The notes beneath the pieces are model-generated. The model made no database searches, was not told where the DNA came from, and saw only the letters and a list, made by a program, of their open reading frames with translations. The translations under genes were made by a program, and so were the position numbers. From Saururus chinensis (lineage: Eukaryota; Streptophyta; Magnoliopsida; Piperales; Saururaceae), in contig CP141142.1 in NCBI GenBank assembly GCA_035235625.1, positions 27,414,995 to 27,478,994 of the forward strand: a stretch of DNA of 64,000 nucleotides. Reading direction: 5' to 3'. Positions 49,050 to 61,581 of the stretch are shown here, one piece after another (positions within the stretch are counted from its first letter, which is position 1; the number at the start of each line of letters is the position of its first letter).

Positions 49050-52000
49050 ACAAAGTTAAGTGGAAATATGGAAGTCTTAACCCATCCATAGGTGAAAGAC
49101 ACATCAAAGTGAGTGCACAATCCCTTTATGCAAAAACACATAGAGGAAATAAATGGGAATAATTAAAAATCTTAGTCCACACATACCCACATCATCTAGT
49201 TAACATATAATAATAAGCCTTAAGAGCTAAACAAGTATAAGCCAACAATGGCTAAACATAATGTGACATAAAGTCAAATATGAGATCAACACGACATAAA
49301 TCCAATCTAACATAGTTCCAAGCAACTATAACCCGTCTCAATGAACGTGGTCATCCTTATGCTCAACGTGGAGTCTATCCAAGTACCTGCACGACACAAC
49401 ATGCAGCCCCAAAACAAAACCATGAACAAAGAGGGGCAAGCTTAGTTTAGTAAGGGTTTTATTACGAAATATAAACTCATAAAAGCATCACATGCATTCT
49501 CAATCTAAACAAGCATTATATAACCATTCTCTAAACATGTTCATCATGAGATAATCACATTCCATATACATAAATTCATGTCACCGGTCCATTATGTTGT
49601 AAATTTCACATATTCATGTAACCTGTGAATCATAATGTAAAACACATTCTATAAACACATATTCATGCCACATGTACATCATAATATAACTCACATTCTA
49701 TAAACACATATTTATGCCACATGTACATCATGATATAAAATACATTCCATAAACATATAATCATGCTTCCTACACATCATTGGTTCACCTATAGTTCATA
49801 AAACATATCACATAATTTGTAATCATATGAATCTCATTATAACATTCACATCCAACATTAATCAATGCTCAATAATCACATCTTGCATAATCATATCTCA
49901 ATATGCACATTCACCCTTCATAATCAAGTGTATAAAACATATCTTATCCTACATGTTAATGCAAAACCATTTCATAATCACATGTGCAACATAAACATCA
50001 TTGTTCCTACACAACCTATGTCAATAAGTATTATATTTTATACACATGCAATAACCATTAGGTAAATGTTTCACAATTTAGAAAAATAATCAAACCCACT
50101 TGCCCAGATTAATCCCTTGTGGGGAAGGTTCGAATTTCTAAAAAAAAATATTAGAGTGGTTCGAGTAAATTCCCTAATAGGGGAAGTACCCCTTGCTCAC
50201 CCATGACAATCTTTGCAGGGAAGGTCTAAATTCTTACAAAGGAAAATTAGAGCAGGTACTGCTCATTGAGGAGAATCCTTGCAGTAAAAGTTCGAATTCC
50301 TAAAAAAAAAACTAGAACAGCATGGTAAGCCGGTGCACAAGGGCATATAATCCTGAATTCTCATGATCGAGATAATACATCAATTTAACTCATATAGAAA
50401 CTATACTCATCTCAACCGGGGAGGCAACACGTCCTCAAAGGAATATAGAATGAAAACCCTGTCCTTTCGGAAGAAAAACTGATTCGATAAGCCTCTAAGC
50501 GACTAATTTAGCAACCAATGACATCCAATTGCTTCCAATCAATTAATTACGACTAATCATGATTAATCATCATTTATAATCATTTTTATGATGTATACAA
50601 CATTATACATATATGAGTAAATGCTAAATATTAAATAAGTACAAGCATAGGTAAACATACTCTAATCAGTCTATATGTGTGAGAAACATGGTCCATTTAT
50701 GTCAAATAAAATCATATAAGCTTATGAAATTGTGGAAGATGAATCATCTATAATAAATATTATATGTGTAAGCATCCATAATTTATCATAGTCATATCCT
50801 AATGGAATTATGGAGTAAATACAAAGAAAAAATCAAAATATAGATTCAAAATAAGTATAGCATCATGTTAAACCTAGACAAGTATAGTTATATCCATGCT
50901 TGAGCTAAATCATAATTCAAAGAGGGTTTACATGTATGATAATGATATTATAGGTAAGTATAACTCAACATAGTAAAAAAGACTTAGATTTTCGAGAAGA
51001 GAATAAGAAATGACTAAAAATCTACAAAATACACCAAAATCACAAAACCGAAGTGCAGCCATTCAAACGCCTTGGTAGGCCCTGGCAGTTCGAATGGATG
51101 TTAGACTGTTTTATCAATCGGAACAGTTCACTTTTCTGGTTTATCTTCAACGTTCCAAATTCAAACCGAAAACATTGCAAAATTCCGTATAAATTTAAAA
51201 ATTATATCATGTAATTAAAATATAAACCTAGAAGATGATGAATCTAATCATTTTCATGCATAATCATAAGAAAATAACCATAAATTGCATGATTTTAACA
51301 AATCGTCATTAAACCACAAAATGAAGCAATAACTAAAATAAACCTAAAATCATGTATTCCAATGACGAAAACCACATAAGGGAAAAATCCCTTACCTCTA
51401 ACAAGCTTTTGAATCCATAAAAGGACTTCAATCCTCAAGATATCCTACCCCAAATTTATGGTTTTAGTTAGAACCTAATTAAAATTAGCTAATAAACTCA
51501 AACCAACTTGAAAATAATTAGATCTAAGATATTCTTAGGTTAAAAATGAAAATTACCTAATTAAGGTTCTAAATTTAAATTAAAAAGAAGATTTTTAGTG
51601 ACATAAAATTAAGAATCAAGTTAGGGAAATGAAGATAGGAGTGATTAAGACCAAAATCGAAATATTATGAATGATTATGGGAAGAAAACACAACTTAATA
51701 TAAGTTTCTCTTTTGGGAAATGCAGGTATAACACTTCCTCCCATCTAATACAACCCTTCCCCATTGAACAAATAAGCCAGGGTTTTCCTTAAATAATAAG
51801 GGTTTTGGGCTAGATAAATAAGTTAGGGTTTTCCTTAAGATTATTTTTTTACTCAAAAATAAATTTAATTAAACCCAAACCTACTGAAATAAAATAATTG
51901 GAGATTAGATGCTCAAATGGGTTGCACGCCGTCCAACATGGATGTGGGACCCATGACAGAGTCCGTGCCCTTAATCGAAAAAAAGGATAAAATACCATTA

Positions 52001-52301
52001 AATTGATAAAAATTGGATAAATTAAGTTTGACACTAAAACTTATAAATATGAAATTAAACTTTATCTAATTCATAATTAACTAGCCCATAACCCTAAAAA
52101 TCAAATCAAACTGGCAAACAAGTAAAACCATACAAATTCACACAATAAAAAAGAATTAAAATAAAATATAATTAGAGATCTTACATGGCAGAGTGACCAG
52201 AAACTATCTCAGATTTCTCCTCTATATTTTTGGACGTTCTAGAATAGGTTTGGACATTCTCAAACGTTCAGAACATTTCATAATTTATATATATGTATGT
52301 A

Positions 52302-52348
<47 letters not shown>

Positions 52349-52585
52349 CACTAACACTTTTTACGCATCGTTCACTTCTTTATGCGTTGTACCTCAAATT
52401 TTGTACCGAAAGTGCGTGTTATGGCCCATGGCCTGCAACTAAACGCCAGCCCAACTCTATAGTATAATACTAAGGTAAAAAATGTAAGTACAAATATGCC
52501 AAAACATCATATTTTTCTTCCGAAAGTGATTAAAAAAATTGTAAAAAATTACAAAAACACATTAAAAAATCAGGGACATTGCACC
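49050..52585 (-). repeat. long LTR-like sequence (chromovirus type), about 3.5 kb
   Basis: The minus strand begins at 52585 with TGCAATGTCCCTGATTTTT, close to the TGTAATATCCCTAATTTT start of the solo LTR at 20419. The interior at 49480-50060 repeats TAAACACATATTCATGCCAC-like units, and 50100-50340 repeats a CCTTG(T/C)..GGGAAGGTTCGAA phrase three times. Short frames are ignored. The left end is approximate, and no target duplication was found. Confidence 0.5.
52284..52346. repeat. (AT)n microsatellite with GTAT interruptions
   Basis: About 60 bp of AT/TA with four G interruptions at its left side. Confidence 0.95.
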
Positions 52586-54799
52586 CAACTCTAAAGAACC
52601 CCGACTTCGGCCTATTCTAATTTGGCATTTGATGTTAATTTTTGATGATATAGTTTGGTGAGACTTGGAGGGTTTCAGCTGTTTTGGTATAGTTTTGTCA
52701 CACTTGGAGAGTTTCAGTTATTATACTTAAAAGCATGAGACACTTATACATACATTTACAGGCTTTTTCCTTGTAGACATAAATATTTCATGCAACCTTT
52801 TGAATCTTTGTCAAGTCTATAAAATTTTCTTTAATTTGTCAAATCTATGAAATTTGTGTTTTATGGAAAGTTTTGGTTATATACAAGGAAATGCCTTTAA
52901 AATGGTTTGTCTATGTTCTACTTTACTTTGTGGAATGTTATAATGCTACCTCTATCTCGTATTGGTAGCCCTACTTGAGTCAATTTAAGTGATTATTTCA
53001 CAAGAAGACTATAACAGAATAACATGTGATACGAGAAAAGTTCTAACTACAACTATGTGGAACCAGATTATCAGATTTCATTACGAAGATTGGAGAATAA
53101 CACTAATCAAAATCAATTAAAATTTAGAAAATAGTAATTCATGTTCATATTGACCCAAAATACTTTTATGTGGACCAAATATTGTTGAAGTGATTAGAAT
53201 TTGACAAGGGCCATCAAAGATGAATATTTTATGGGTCGAGGGTCCATTTTGACAATCATGCTAGGAAGAATATACACATAACTAAAAGTTGAACATAATT
53301 TTATGTCTATTTGATAACCAACTGATGAACTATTGGTGGGCTTTGAAGAGATGGCAACCATTGCAAGTCCGTTATTTAGACACATAAAATACATAAAATT
53401 AAAACATAGTGTGTCACTTAATGATAAGAAAAGGTTGTTGTTCTTCGGGGAAAAGAAAAGGATATGCAAAAACTAATATTTTAAGAGAAAGCTCCCCATA
53501 CCTTTGCATAGAAGTTAGTAAGCTTCACAAGATGTATTTATCAATGAGTTCTTGCATTAAAGTGCTTTCTCAAGATTGTGGAATAAGAAGGTGTTGGTTT
53601 TTGGCTAGGATTTAGTTCGACGTTGAGGATTTGTTGTTTCGAAAAATGTTTCACCACAGTTAGAAGGTGAAGTGACTACTTGGCCAATTTAAACGATGGG
53701 TTTTATTAACATTCCATTTTACATGGGTCTCAGACTCTAGAGTTTTTGTCGAGCTCAGTTGCACCAATGGTTTTGTGTTTTGTTCCTAATGAGTCTGATT
53801 CAAGTACAAAGCCCCGTAAGAGAGTAATGATGGCAAGGGGAGGATAAGAGGAGCAATGAACCACTTAGATGATCATCTGTTGTTAAAAAAATAGAAGTTG
53901 CTTGAAATTTGTTTTCATTTTTTAGGCCAAACGTATACTAAAACAAAGAAAAAAATGTCTTAGGTAACTATTTTAAAATCAATTTATTTAAATTTTCTAT
54001 ATAAATTGGACATTCATATTTACTCAAAGTAAATTACTTATAAATAAAAATAAATAATGAAAATAATAATCCATACAACATACATACTATTTGTTACAAA
54101 ATATATCTATACTAAACAAAAACATACCCCAAGAGCAGACTTATTGCCATAAGTAACCTAGTTAATATAAACGAACACAATTGGTCAAAATTTGCCATGA
54201 ACAAAACTGCTTGCTACCATTTGTAGCTTTATCTACAAGTTGCTTGAGTACTATTCAAACTTTATTATATTCAATTATAACTTCAATAAGTTGTATAAAT
54301 TAATTTGTTTGAAAATTTTAAAATAGATTACCACTATTTTACTTTCTTTCTTTTTTTAAAACATTATTTTTTATGTAACCCTATTGTTTTTACAAGTCTA
54401 TTGACAAACGAGTTTTTATGTCCTTTTGCACCTGCAATATTCCTAGTATGTATAAAAAATATTTTTTTGAAAAAAAAGTGTAAAAATAACAGTTCAATCT
54501 ATTTACCATATATTACTAAATGCCAAAATTCTTTTACTAATAATCTCGTTTGTGAGAGGGTTGGTTCGACAAGCAATTCCTCGCAATTTTATCATCTCCT
54601 TATTTCAGTCAAGCAAATGTTGTATACATTGATGAGTTGGTTTAACAAGTACCAAGGCCCCCACTAGTGTAACTTTATTAGTGTATACTAAAAAATTCCC
54701 AATGCTCATCTCCATTTATTTATATGCTTGTACAATTATTGGCAACGTCCCCTTGCTGCCAAAAAAGGTATCACAATGTACGAGATGTGTGTCCTTGAA
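52586..54799. other. AT-rich interval, no gene seen
   Basis: A phrase TTTGGTGAGACTTGGAGGGTTTCAG at about 52650 recurs, altered, at about 52695. Frames up to 120 codons (54305) are F/Y/N/K-rich, match nothing recognised and are attributed to base composition. Confidence 0.35.
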
Positions 54800-55030
54800 A
54801 TGAACTTGCTGATGGAAACATGCACATAGGGCTTTGGAGGGAAGAGTTTTGCATGCTCTCACTAACAATGAATCTAGTATAAGCCACACATGGGAGCCTT
54901 TGATATTTAACATCAATGGCGCACATGCTAGCGCACGTTAGTGTCAATGTGTTAACGTATGCACCATCAATCTTGTGGATGAAGGGTTCCTGTGGGTTGC
55001 TTATGCTAGGCTCATTATTGTTGGACCTAT
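54800..55030. repeat. dispersed repeat copy
   Basis: Third copy of the repeat at 13190-13350 and 37840-38110 (CACATGGGAGCCTTTGATAT, TTATGCTAGGCTCATTATTG). Confidence 0.6.
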
Positions 55031-56461
55031 CTTCATGTGGACCCATTGTTTGGATTCTCTCCTCATGTGGTGACACATCACTTAGCCTACTTTGGGTTTA
55101 GGTGAGATTGAGTGAGTGAATGGGCTTTTTGGTAATAAGGCCAGTCTTCTTAAAATAATTTTTTTTTGTTTGAGAAAGAAAGGAGTAGAGCCAAAGACAT
55201 GGAGGGAAACTTTAGAGAGCAAGAAAGTGGGTTTCTTGGAGGAAGAAGGAGAAGGAAAAGAAGAAGTTTTTTAAGCTTAAGAAGACAAATCAAGGTGATT
55301 TGTGTTGGTAACTCTTTCTTATTTTTTATTTCTGTTTCCACCTTCGGATGAGATATCTCCATTGATTGTGAAGAGGGTATTGATCCTTAATTGTTTTATT
55401 TTTACAATGCAGAGTATATCTCCATTATTGATATAAAATTGGTCTATATAGACCTTGTGAATATAACCATTTTTTGGGCAATAAAACCTCGTGAATATAA
55501 TGTGTTCATGTGTTTATTGAATTGCCTCATGGAAAAACTTGCTTTGTGGGTGTGTTAACTTGCATATTCTACACTTTGGGAAGTGTAAAAGTACTTTGTC
55601 CGTAAAAAGTTGTTCTTTCTTATGTTTCTTGGCTAGCACAAAAGAGGAAAAGTGGCATAATTTTATCAACAATTGTAAGTGAGGAGCAGGAAAAGCTCTT
55701 CCCTGACTAGAATACATAGAGGGTAACTCGTCATTTATGTGCAATTGTCCTCTTACATATCATATTCAGAGTCATATATGAAATAATAAGTCTATTTGCA
55801 CCCCATTAAACCCTAAGTACCCCATTTTAGTAAAACTTCCCATATGGCTTTTTACTATTTAAGACCCCAAAAACCCCATTAATTGTTTCTCCCCCCTCTT
55901 ACCCTAAATCAAAATAAGCTCAGACATCCTACTCCAACTCTGGTGAACATAGTAGACCTCTGGTGATGACAATTGAGCGACTTAGACAAAGAATTGCGAC
56001 TGTGGCCAATTCAAATTGGTCACATTCACAAAAGTCTAACTGGGACCGTTTTTTGCCGTGATTTTAGAGGTTGTGAACAGAAGAACAGGCTGCCTCCAGT
56101 GCTTTCTAGCCACAAGCAGAACTATTGTGGTTGTTTTTGGTTGTGTTCTCCAAGGTCGTGGTAGGAGTGGCTAAGAGCCAGGCCTCTAGCCGGAGGAGGT
56201 CACTAGTGAGTTGTCGACAACAACTCTGGAGAAAAAGGAGACAGGAGTAGAGTCTAAATAAATATAAATACCATATAATATAAAGTATATATTAAAAAAT
56301 TTTAAAATTTAAAAGAGGTAAATGAGAAATGAGGTACAGATGGGATGTATAGGGTACTAAAAAATGCATTCTTTGCAAAATTGTCATGAAGTTTGTACTC
56401 ATGCATTATTGGATAAGAAACTCTGCAAAGTTGTTATAGTCATGAAATAATAAGGTGCATC
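55031..56461. other. unclassified interval
   Basis: A purine-rich stretch lies at 55170-55275. At 55800-56350, C-rich ACCCCATTAAACCC and GGGATGTATAGGGTAC phrases face each other about 550 bp apart, which could be ends of an unrecognised element. No gene is supported. Confidence 0.3.
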
Positions 56462-56838
56462 TGTTGATATGTTTAAAAACAATAAATGAATTTCAATGAA
56501 GGGTTGTACCTTTTGGTGAAGGGTTGCATCCCTTAGTTTTTGTGACCTTCATTTATATTACTCCTCTTGGTGAAAGGTGTCCCTTAAATATTGTGCATGG
56601 GTTGCAACCATTGGGAATGGTTGCATCCCTTCAGTTGTGATGAGACACCTCTTCATAATGAGATATACCTCTTCACTTCACACCCCTTAGGAGTTTATAA
56701 ATAGAAACCATGCTTGGGCAATTGCACATTGGTACAGACACAGAAGAGAATCCACACTACAATTTTTCCTTCTCTTGTATTCTCCTTTTTCTTTTGTGTT
56801 TTCAAACACAAATTTCAACCACATTCTTATGTCATTTG
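56462..56838 (+). repeat. copia 5' LTR (truncated at its 3' side)
   Basis: Begins TGTTGATATG. It carries GGAGTTTATAAATAGA (TATA) near 56690 and GGTTGCA(T/A)CC repeats. It is collinear with 60411-60800. Confidence 0.85.
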
Positions 56839-56919
56839 AAATCAAATGTTTGTGACCATGATTACTAAAATCATCATGTTAGACTCCAACACAGTGGGTG
56901 CTATAGTCCATATTTGTAA

Positions 56920-59874
56920 AGAAAGTTCCTTTTTGAGGATTATGTTCAGGAGATTGATAGCAAGGAAGTTGAAATGGGGAACAAAAAGTGAGTTAAAGTC
57001 ATGAGAAAAGGAGTTATCGATACATCCGAAAAAAATTGATTCTCAACAATGTATTCCATATTCCTGATATGACAAAGAACCATGTGTCCACTAACATACT
57101 ATGCAAGAAAGGATTTAAATTGTGTTTGAATCTAACAAAATTATTTTGTCAAAGAATGGAATTTTCGTGTGAAAGGGCTACTCTTGTAATGGGATGTTTA
57201 AATTCAGTTTGAATGAAAATAAAGTTAATGTTGCTTACCTTGTGGACTCTTTTGATCTATGGCATGGTAGATTAGGATATTTGAATTCCAATCTATGAAT
57301 GATATGAGAAAATCAAGGCTAATTTCTTATAATCATAATTATAGTCATAAATGTGAGACATGCATTCAATCCAAAATGACAAAGAAACTTTTCCAAAAGT
57401 TAACATAAGTTCTAAAATTTTGGATATGATTCATTTAGATATTTTTGAATTAAATAGTGTTTTAACTCACAGTGAATGAAAGTTTTTCATTACTTTTATT
57501 GATGATTTCTCAATATTTACTTGTGTTTATCTTTTGAAAACAAAAGCTGAGGCTTTTTCTATGTTCAATATTTTCAAATTAGAGGATGAAAATCAAATAG
57601 GAAATAAAATCAAAGTTCTTTGTGGTGATCAAGGCGGAAAATATTTGTCAAATGAGTTATCAAACTTTTGTGAAGAATTTGGCATCATTCATCAATTGAC
57701 TGCACCATATACACCACAACAAAATGGTTTAGCAGAAACGACAACTTGTACACTTGTAGAAATCGTGAATTCCATGTTCCATGCAAAGTTACCATTTAAT
57801 CATTGGGGAGAAGCTTTGATGACTGCTTGTCATGTGCATAATCGGATTTATTCATGCAAGACTCATAAAAGTCTATATGAATTATGGAGGAGAAGAAAAT
57901 CGAGTTGATCATATCTCAAAGTGTGAGGGTGTGTGGCTTATTCTAGGGTCCCTAATCCTAAAAAGACCAAGTTAGGTCCAAGAGCCTTGAGATGTGTTTT
58001 TGTAGGATACACCATGCATAGCAAGTCCTAAAGATTATTAGACTTAAAATCTAATGTGATTGTTGAATCAAAAGATGTAGAGTTTCTAGAAACGACTTTT
58101 ATTTTAAATTCTAAATGTCAAGACCCTCAAAGGTTGGAAGTAGATAAGTTTACTGAAATTGAGAAGGTTTCTAACCCTTTAAGTTTGCTTAGAATGTGTT
58201 TAACGCTTAGAAAAGAAAAATCACTTAATCCAAACTTCATATCCCCGACGCACATCGTTTTTCTAATAGAAGGAGATAGAAAGTATGTTATTAACCTATT
58301 GCCCATGACTCTTAATTTAGAGGAAGATCCTAAGACTTATAGTGAAGCTATGACCTCTAGAGATTCCGTCTTTTGATAAGAAGTCATTAATGATGAGATG
58401 AACTCCATAATGTCCAATAACACTTGAGTCTTAGTAGACTTACCTCCGGGTTCAAAACCTATTAGTTGCAAATGAGTATTTAAAAGAAAATACAATCGTG
58501 ATGGTTCATTGTGCACTTGTAAAGCCATATTAGTTGCAAAAGGTTATAAACAAAAAGAAGGGATTAATTATTTTGACACTTATGCTCCTGTTGCTAGAAG
58601 TACTCCCATTAGAATATTATTTGCATTAGCATCCATATTTAAATTACACATTCATCAAATGAACACTAAAACTACATTTTTAAATGGTGACCTTGATAAA
58701 GAAGTGTACATAGAACAACCAGAAGGATTTGTCCTTCCAGGTAATGAAAGCATAGTGTGCAAATTAGTGAAGTCTCTGTATGGACTTAAACAAGCAACCA
58801 AATAATGGCATAAAAATTTTGATGCTGTCATTTTATCTAGTGGATTTACGCATAATAGTGCTAATAAATGCATTTGTACTAAGTCTACTAATGATTATTT
58901 TGTGATTGTGTGCTTGTATGTTGATGACGTTGATTTTGAGTACCAACATGTTTGGTGTGATGAGCCCAAGAGGTATCTAACTTCTAATTTTAAAATGAAA
59001 GACTTGGGAGAAGTTGATACCATCTTAGGGATAAAAGTGACAAAGCATAGTGGGGGTTATACTTTAAAATAGTCACATTACATTGAGAAAATTTTATCTA
59101 AATTCAATCACCTTGGATTTAATGAATTCAAAACCCCTTTTTGATTCTAGTGTCACCTTATATAAAAATATTAGATGAGCAATGACACAAATTAAATATT
59201 CATGTGCAATTGGTAGTTTAATATATGTTATGCATTTTACTAGACCTGATATTGAATTTAGAGTTTATAAATTGAGTAGGTACACTAGTAATCCTAGTGT
59301 TGAATACTGGAAGGCAATTGTTAATTTTTTTGGTTATTTAAAACATACCAAAGACTATAAAATATATTATAATGAATATTCGGTAGTACTTGAGGGGTAC
59401 TTTGATGCAAATTGGGTGACACAAACAAGAGATAACATGTCAACCTCGGGATGGGTTTTTACCCTAAGAGAAAGTATTATTTCTTGGGGTTCAAAGAAAC
59501 AAACATGTATCTCACACTCAACCATGGAATCCAAGTTTATTGCCTTGGCTGTAGTAGGGAAAGAGGCTGAGTGGATTAAGAACTTATTGCGTGACATTAA
59601 GTTATGGCCTAATCCAGTGTCACCTATTTCAATAAATTGTGATAATGAGGCTACTTTGGCGAGAGCTTATAGTAATACTTATAATGGCAAGTCGAGATAT
59701 ATTAGTCTAAGATATGAGTATGTCAAACAATTGATACGAGAAGGTATCATAAATATAATATATGTAAATGCAGGTAAGAATTTGGTAGATCCTCTTACTA
59801 AAGGGCTTTTCAAGGAGTTAGTAAGAATGACAACTTTAGAGATGAGGCTGAAACCCTCAAAAAGTCAACAATGA
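56920..59874 (+). pseudogene. Ty1/copia pol: pre-integrase, integrase, RT, RNase H
   Basis: Copia order, with stops and frameshifts. Pre-integrase: KNGIFVGKGY-like, then SFDLWHGRLGYLN (near 57250). Integrase: FIDDFS, then CGDQGGKY and QQNGLAE; Asp and Glu are separated by exactly 35 residues, so the D,D(35)E triad is preserved. RT: KAILVAKGYKQKEGINYFDT, YAPVARSTPIRI, QMNTKTTFLNGDL, YGLKQATK then a stop at 58803, and YVDD near 58918. RNase H: an intact 230-codon frame (59182-59874) with FDANW, STMESKFIAL, NCDNEAT and a YISLRYEYV end. A live element would use this to copy and insert itself; gag is absent here. Confidence 0.92.
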
Positions 59875-60410
59875 TGTAACCCAACCTAATGCTAGTTTGC
59901 CACTTGTCTAATGGTTTAATTGGTAAGAACAAGTCATTGCATTAGCTGATTAGCACTAGAACTTTGGGCCCCATGTGAAATCATTAGTGTTGACCATTAC
60001 AGATTAAAAGTTGAGTTTAACTCTTAATAAAGTTCGAGTGAACATGTTTAGTAACGGAGACAGAGGAACTTCAACTATGGAAACATAGAAGTGGTGCCAC
60101 TTCTCATGGAAGGTAAGGATTTACTTCGATGATTGTTCTCCAAAACTAGGCAAGCACATGCATGGCCATAATAGTGCTAAGCGAGTATGTCGAACTTCTC
60201 AATGAGACTAGATGTTTTTTTTGTGTATGAGGCTACCGGTTTTGGTATCTAGAATACTTGGTTTAATGCATAGCACATCAATTACTTTTACTAACTTTGT
60301 AGCCCTTGTACTAATTGAAGTTTTAATCTTAAGACACCTTGTAGGCGAAATAATGTTAATAACGTTGTCAGCTGAAATTTGTCATTTCTTATTTTTAAAA
60401 ATTGAGGGAT
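59875..60410 (+). other. copia 3' untranslated region
   Basis: Lies between the RNase H stop and the 3' LTR, ending with the purine-rich AAAATTGAGGGA just before the LTR. The 77-codon frame at 60212 enters the LTR and is not a gene. Confidence 0.6.
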
Positions 60411-60800
60411 TATTGATATTTTTTAAAACAATAAATAAATTTTAATTAAGGGTTGTACCTTTTGGTGAAGGGTTGCATCCCTTAGTTTTTGTGACCTTCA
60501 TTTATATTTCATCTCTTGGTGAAAGGTATCCCTTGAATATTGTACATGGGTTGCAACCATTTGGAATGGTTGTATCCCTTCGGTTATGATGAGACACCTC
60601 TTCATAAAGGGACATACCTCTTCACTTCGCACCCCTTAGGAGTCCATAAATAGAGACCCAAGCCTAGGCAATTGAACGTTGGTACAGACACATAAGAGAA
60701 TCCACACTACAATTTTTGATTCTCTTGTGTTCTCCTTTTTCTCTTGTGTTTTTCCTCATGTTTTCAAACACAAATTTCAACCACATTCTTATACAATTTC
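60411..60800 (+). repeat. copia 3' LTR
   Basis: Begins TATTGATATT (terminal G mutated to A) and is collinear with the 5' LTR to about 60800. It continues with LTR-like sequence whose end is not fixed. TATA region GGAGTCCATAAATAG is near 60639. Confidence 0.85.
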
Positions 60801-61466
60801 AAGGAGGGTTCAAGGAGAATTTTTCAACATTGTTGGTTGCAATTTCTCAAAGGCTCTGTTGTATCCTATGAGGAAGTTCGTTGTGTAGCCCATCAGTAAT
60901 TTGGATCTATCTAAGGGGGACAAATAATTCCTTAAAGAAAATTGTACTTGTACAGGTCTTAGAGCCTGAAAGCTTTGTGTTCATCTGTCTTTCATTGGTA
61001 AGTTGTTGAATCTATCTCTAACCGCCGTCCGTTGTAAAGATCAACCATCATCCTCTAACGACAACTTCTATAGATCTGAATCCTACCCCTTGCTGCTACC
61101 AATAGTTTCATGTTTGTTTATTTTATTTTTACAAAGAAAAGGTAACCAACCATCCCATCAAATTAGTCCAACTGGCAGATGACTACATATTTATAATTTG
61201 ATCGCCGTTGTACAATACTTGAATGATAGATGATATTGGCGGTTGGATACCATAATATTGGGTGTTGGAGATTCGATTGCATGTGCAAATGCAACTTAAT
61301 CCAAATTCGTACATAGAACATCCCGAGATGTACAAATTCAGCACCAAGCATTTGTATGGAAGTAGTTTTGCTACGCATCCTGATGTCATTTGATCGTAGA
61401 AGAAAGAAATGTTCACTTCATAAATTAACAAACAAAAGGAATGGACTAAAAGTATCAACTAACAAA
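60801..61466. other. LTR continuation and unclassified interval
   Basis: The first part (to about 61030) looks like R/U5 of the copia LTR. The 91-codon minus frame at 61183-61458 is of moderate composition but unrecognised. Confidence 0.35.
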
Positions 61467-61581
61467 ACAAAACGATATGGAAACACACCAGACCCACCCC
61501 GAATCCACGAGGCAATGATGGAGATGTAGCTCCAATATTCACAGAGAACTCTGTAACTAAAGTTTTTCCAGAACTGACTTC
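61467..61581 (-). other. short open stretch abutting the LTR, possible broken exon
   Basis: The minus strand reads SSGKTLVTEFSVNIGATSPS then LPRGFGVGLV, about 35 codons with ordinary protein composition. It is open right up to the LTR edge at 61582 and is followed on its other side by a potential GG/GTGGGT donor (near 61496). It could be an exon cut by the retrotransposon. No family is recognised. Confidence 0.2.

Larger units (their letters stand above)
56462..60800 (+). mobile_element. Ty1/copia element, decayed, with both LTRs
   Basis: Matching LTR sequences (56462-56838 and 60411-60800) flank a copia pol. The 5' LTR loses similarity after about 56838, and no primer-binding site or gag is visible between it and the protease/pre-integrase remnants. 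A deletion has therefore probably removed the end of that LTR, the primer site, gag and part of the protease. The 3' LTR may extend beyond 60800. Confidence 0.85.

Noticed and set aside
54305-54667. 120-codon plus frame
   Set aside because: F/Y/N/K-rich product typical of AT-rich non-coding DNA; no match to any known family.
55800-56350. Facing ACCCCATTAAACCC and GGGTAC phrases as an MITE
   Set aside because: The inverted match is too short and imperfect, and no target duplication is visible.
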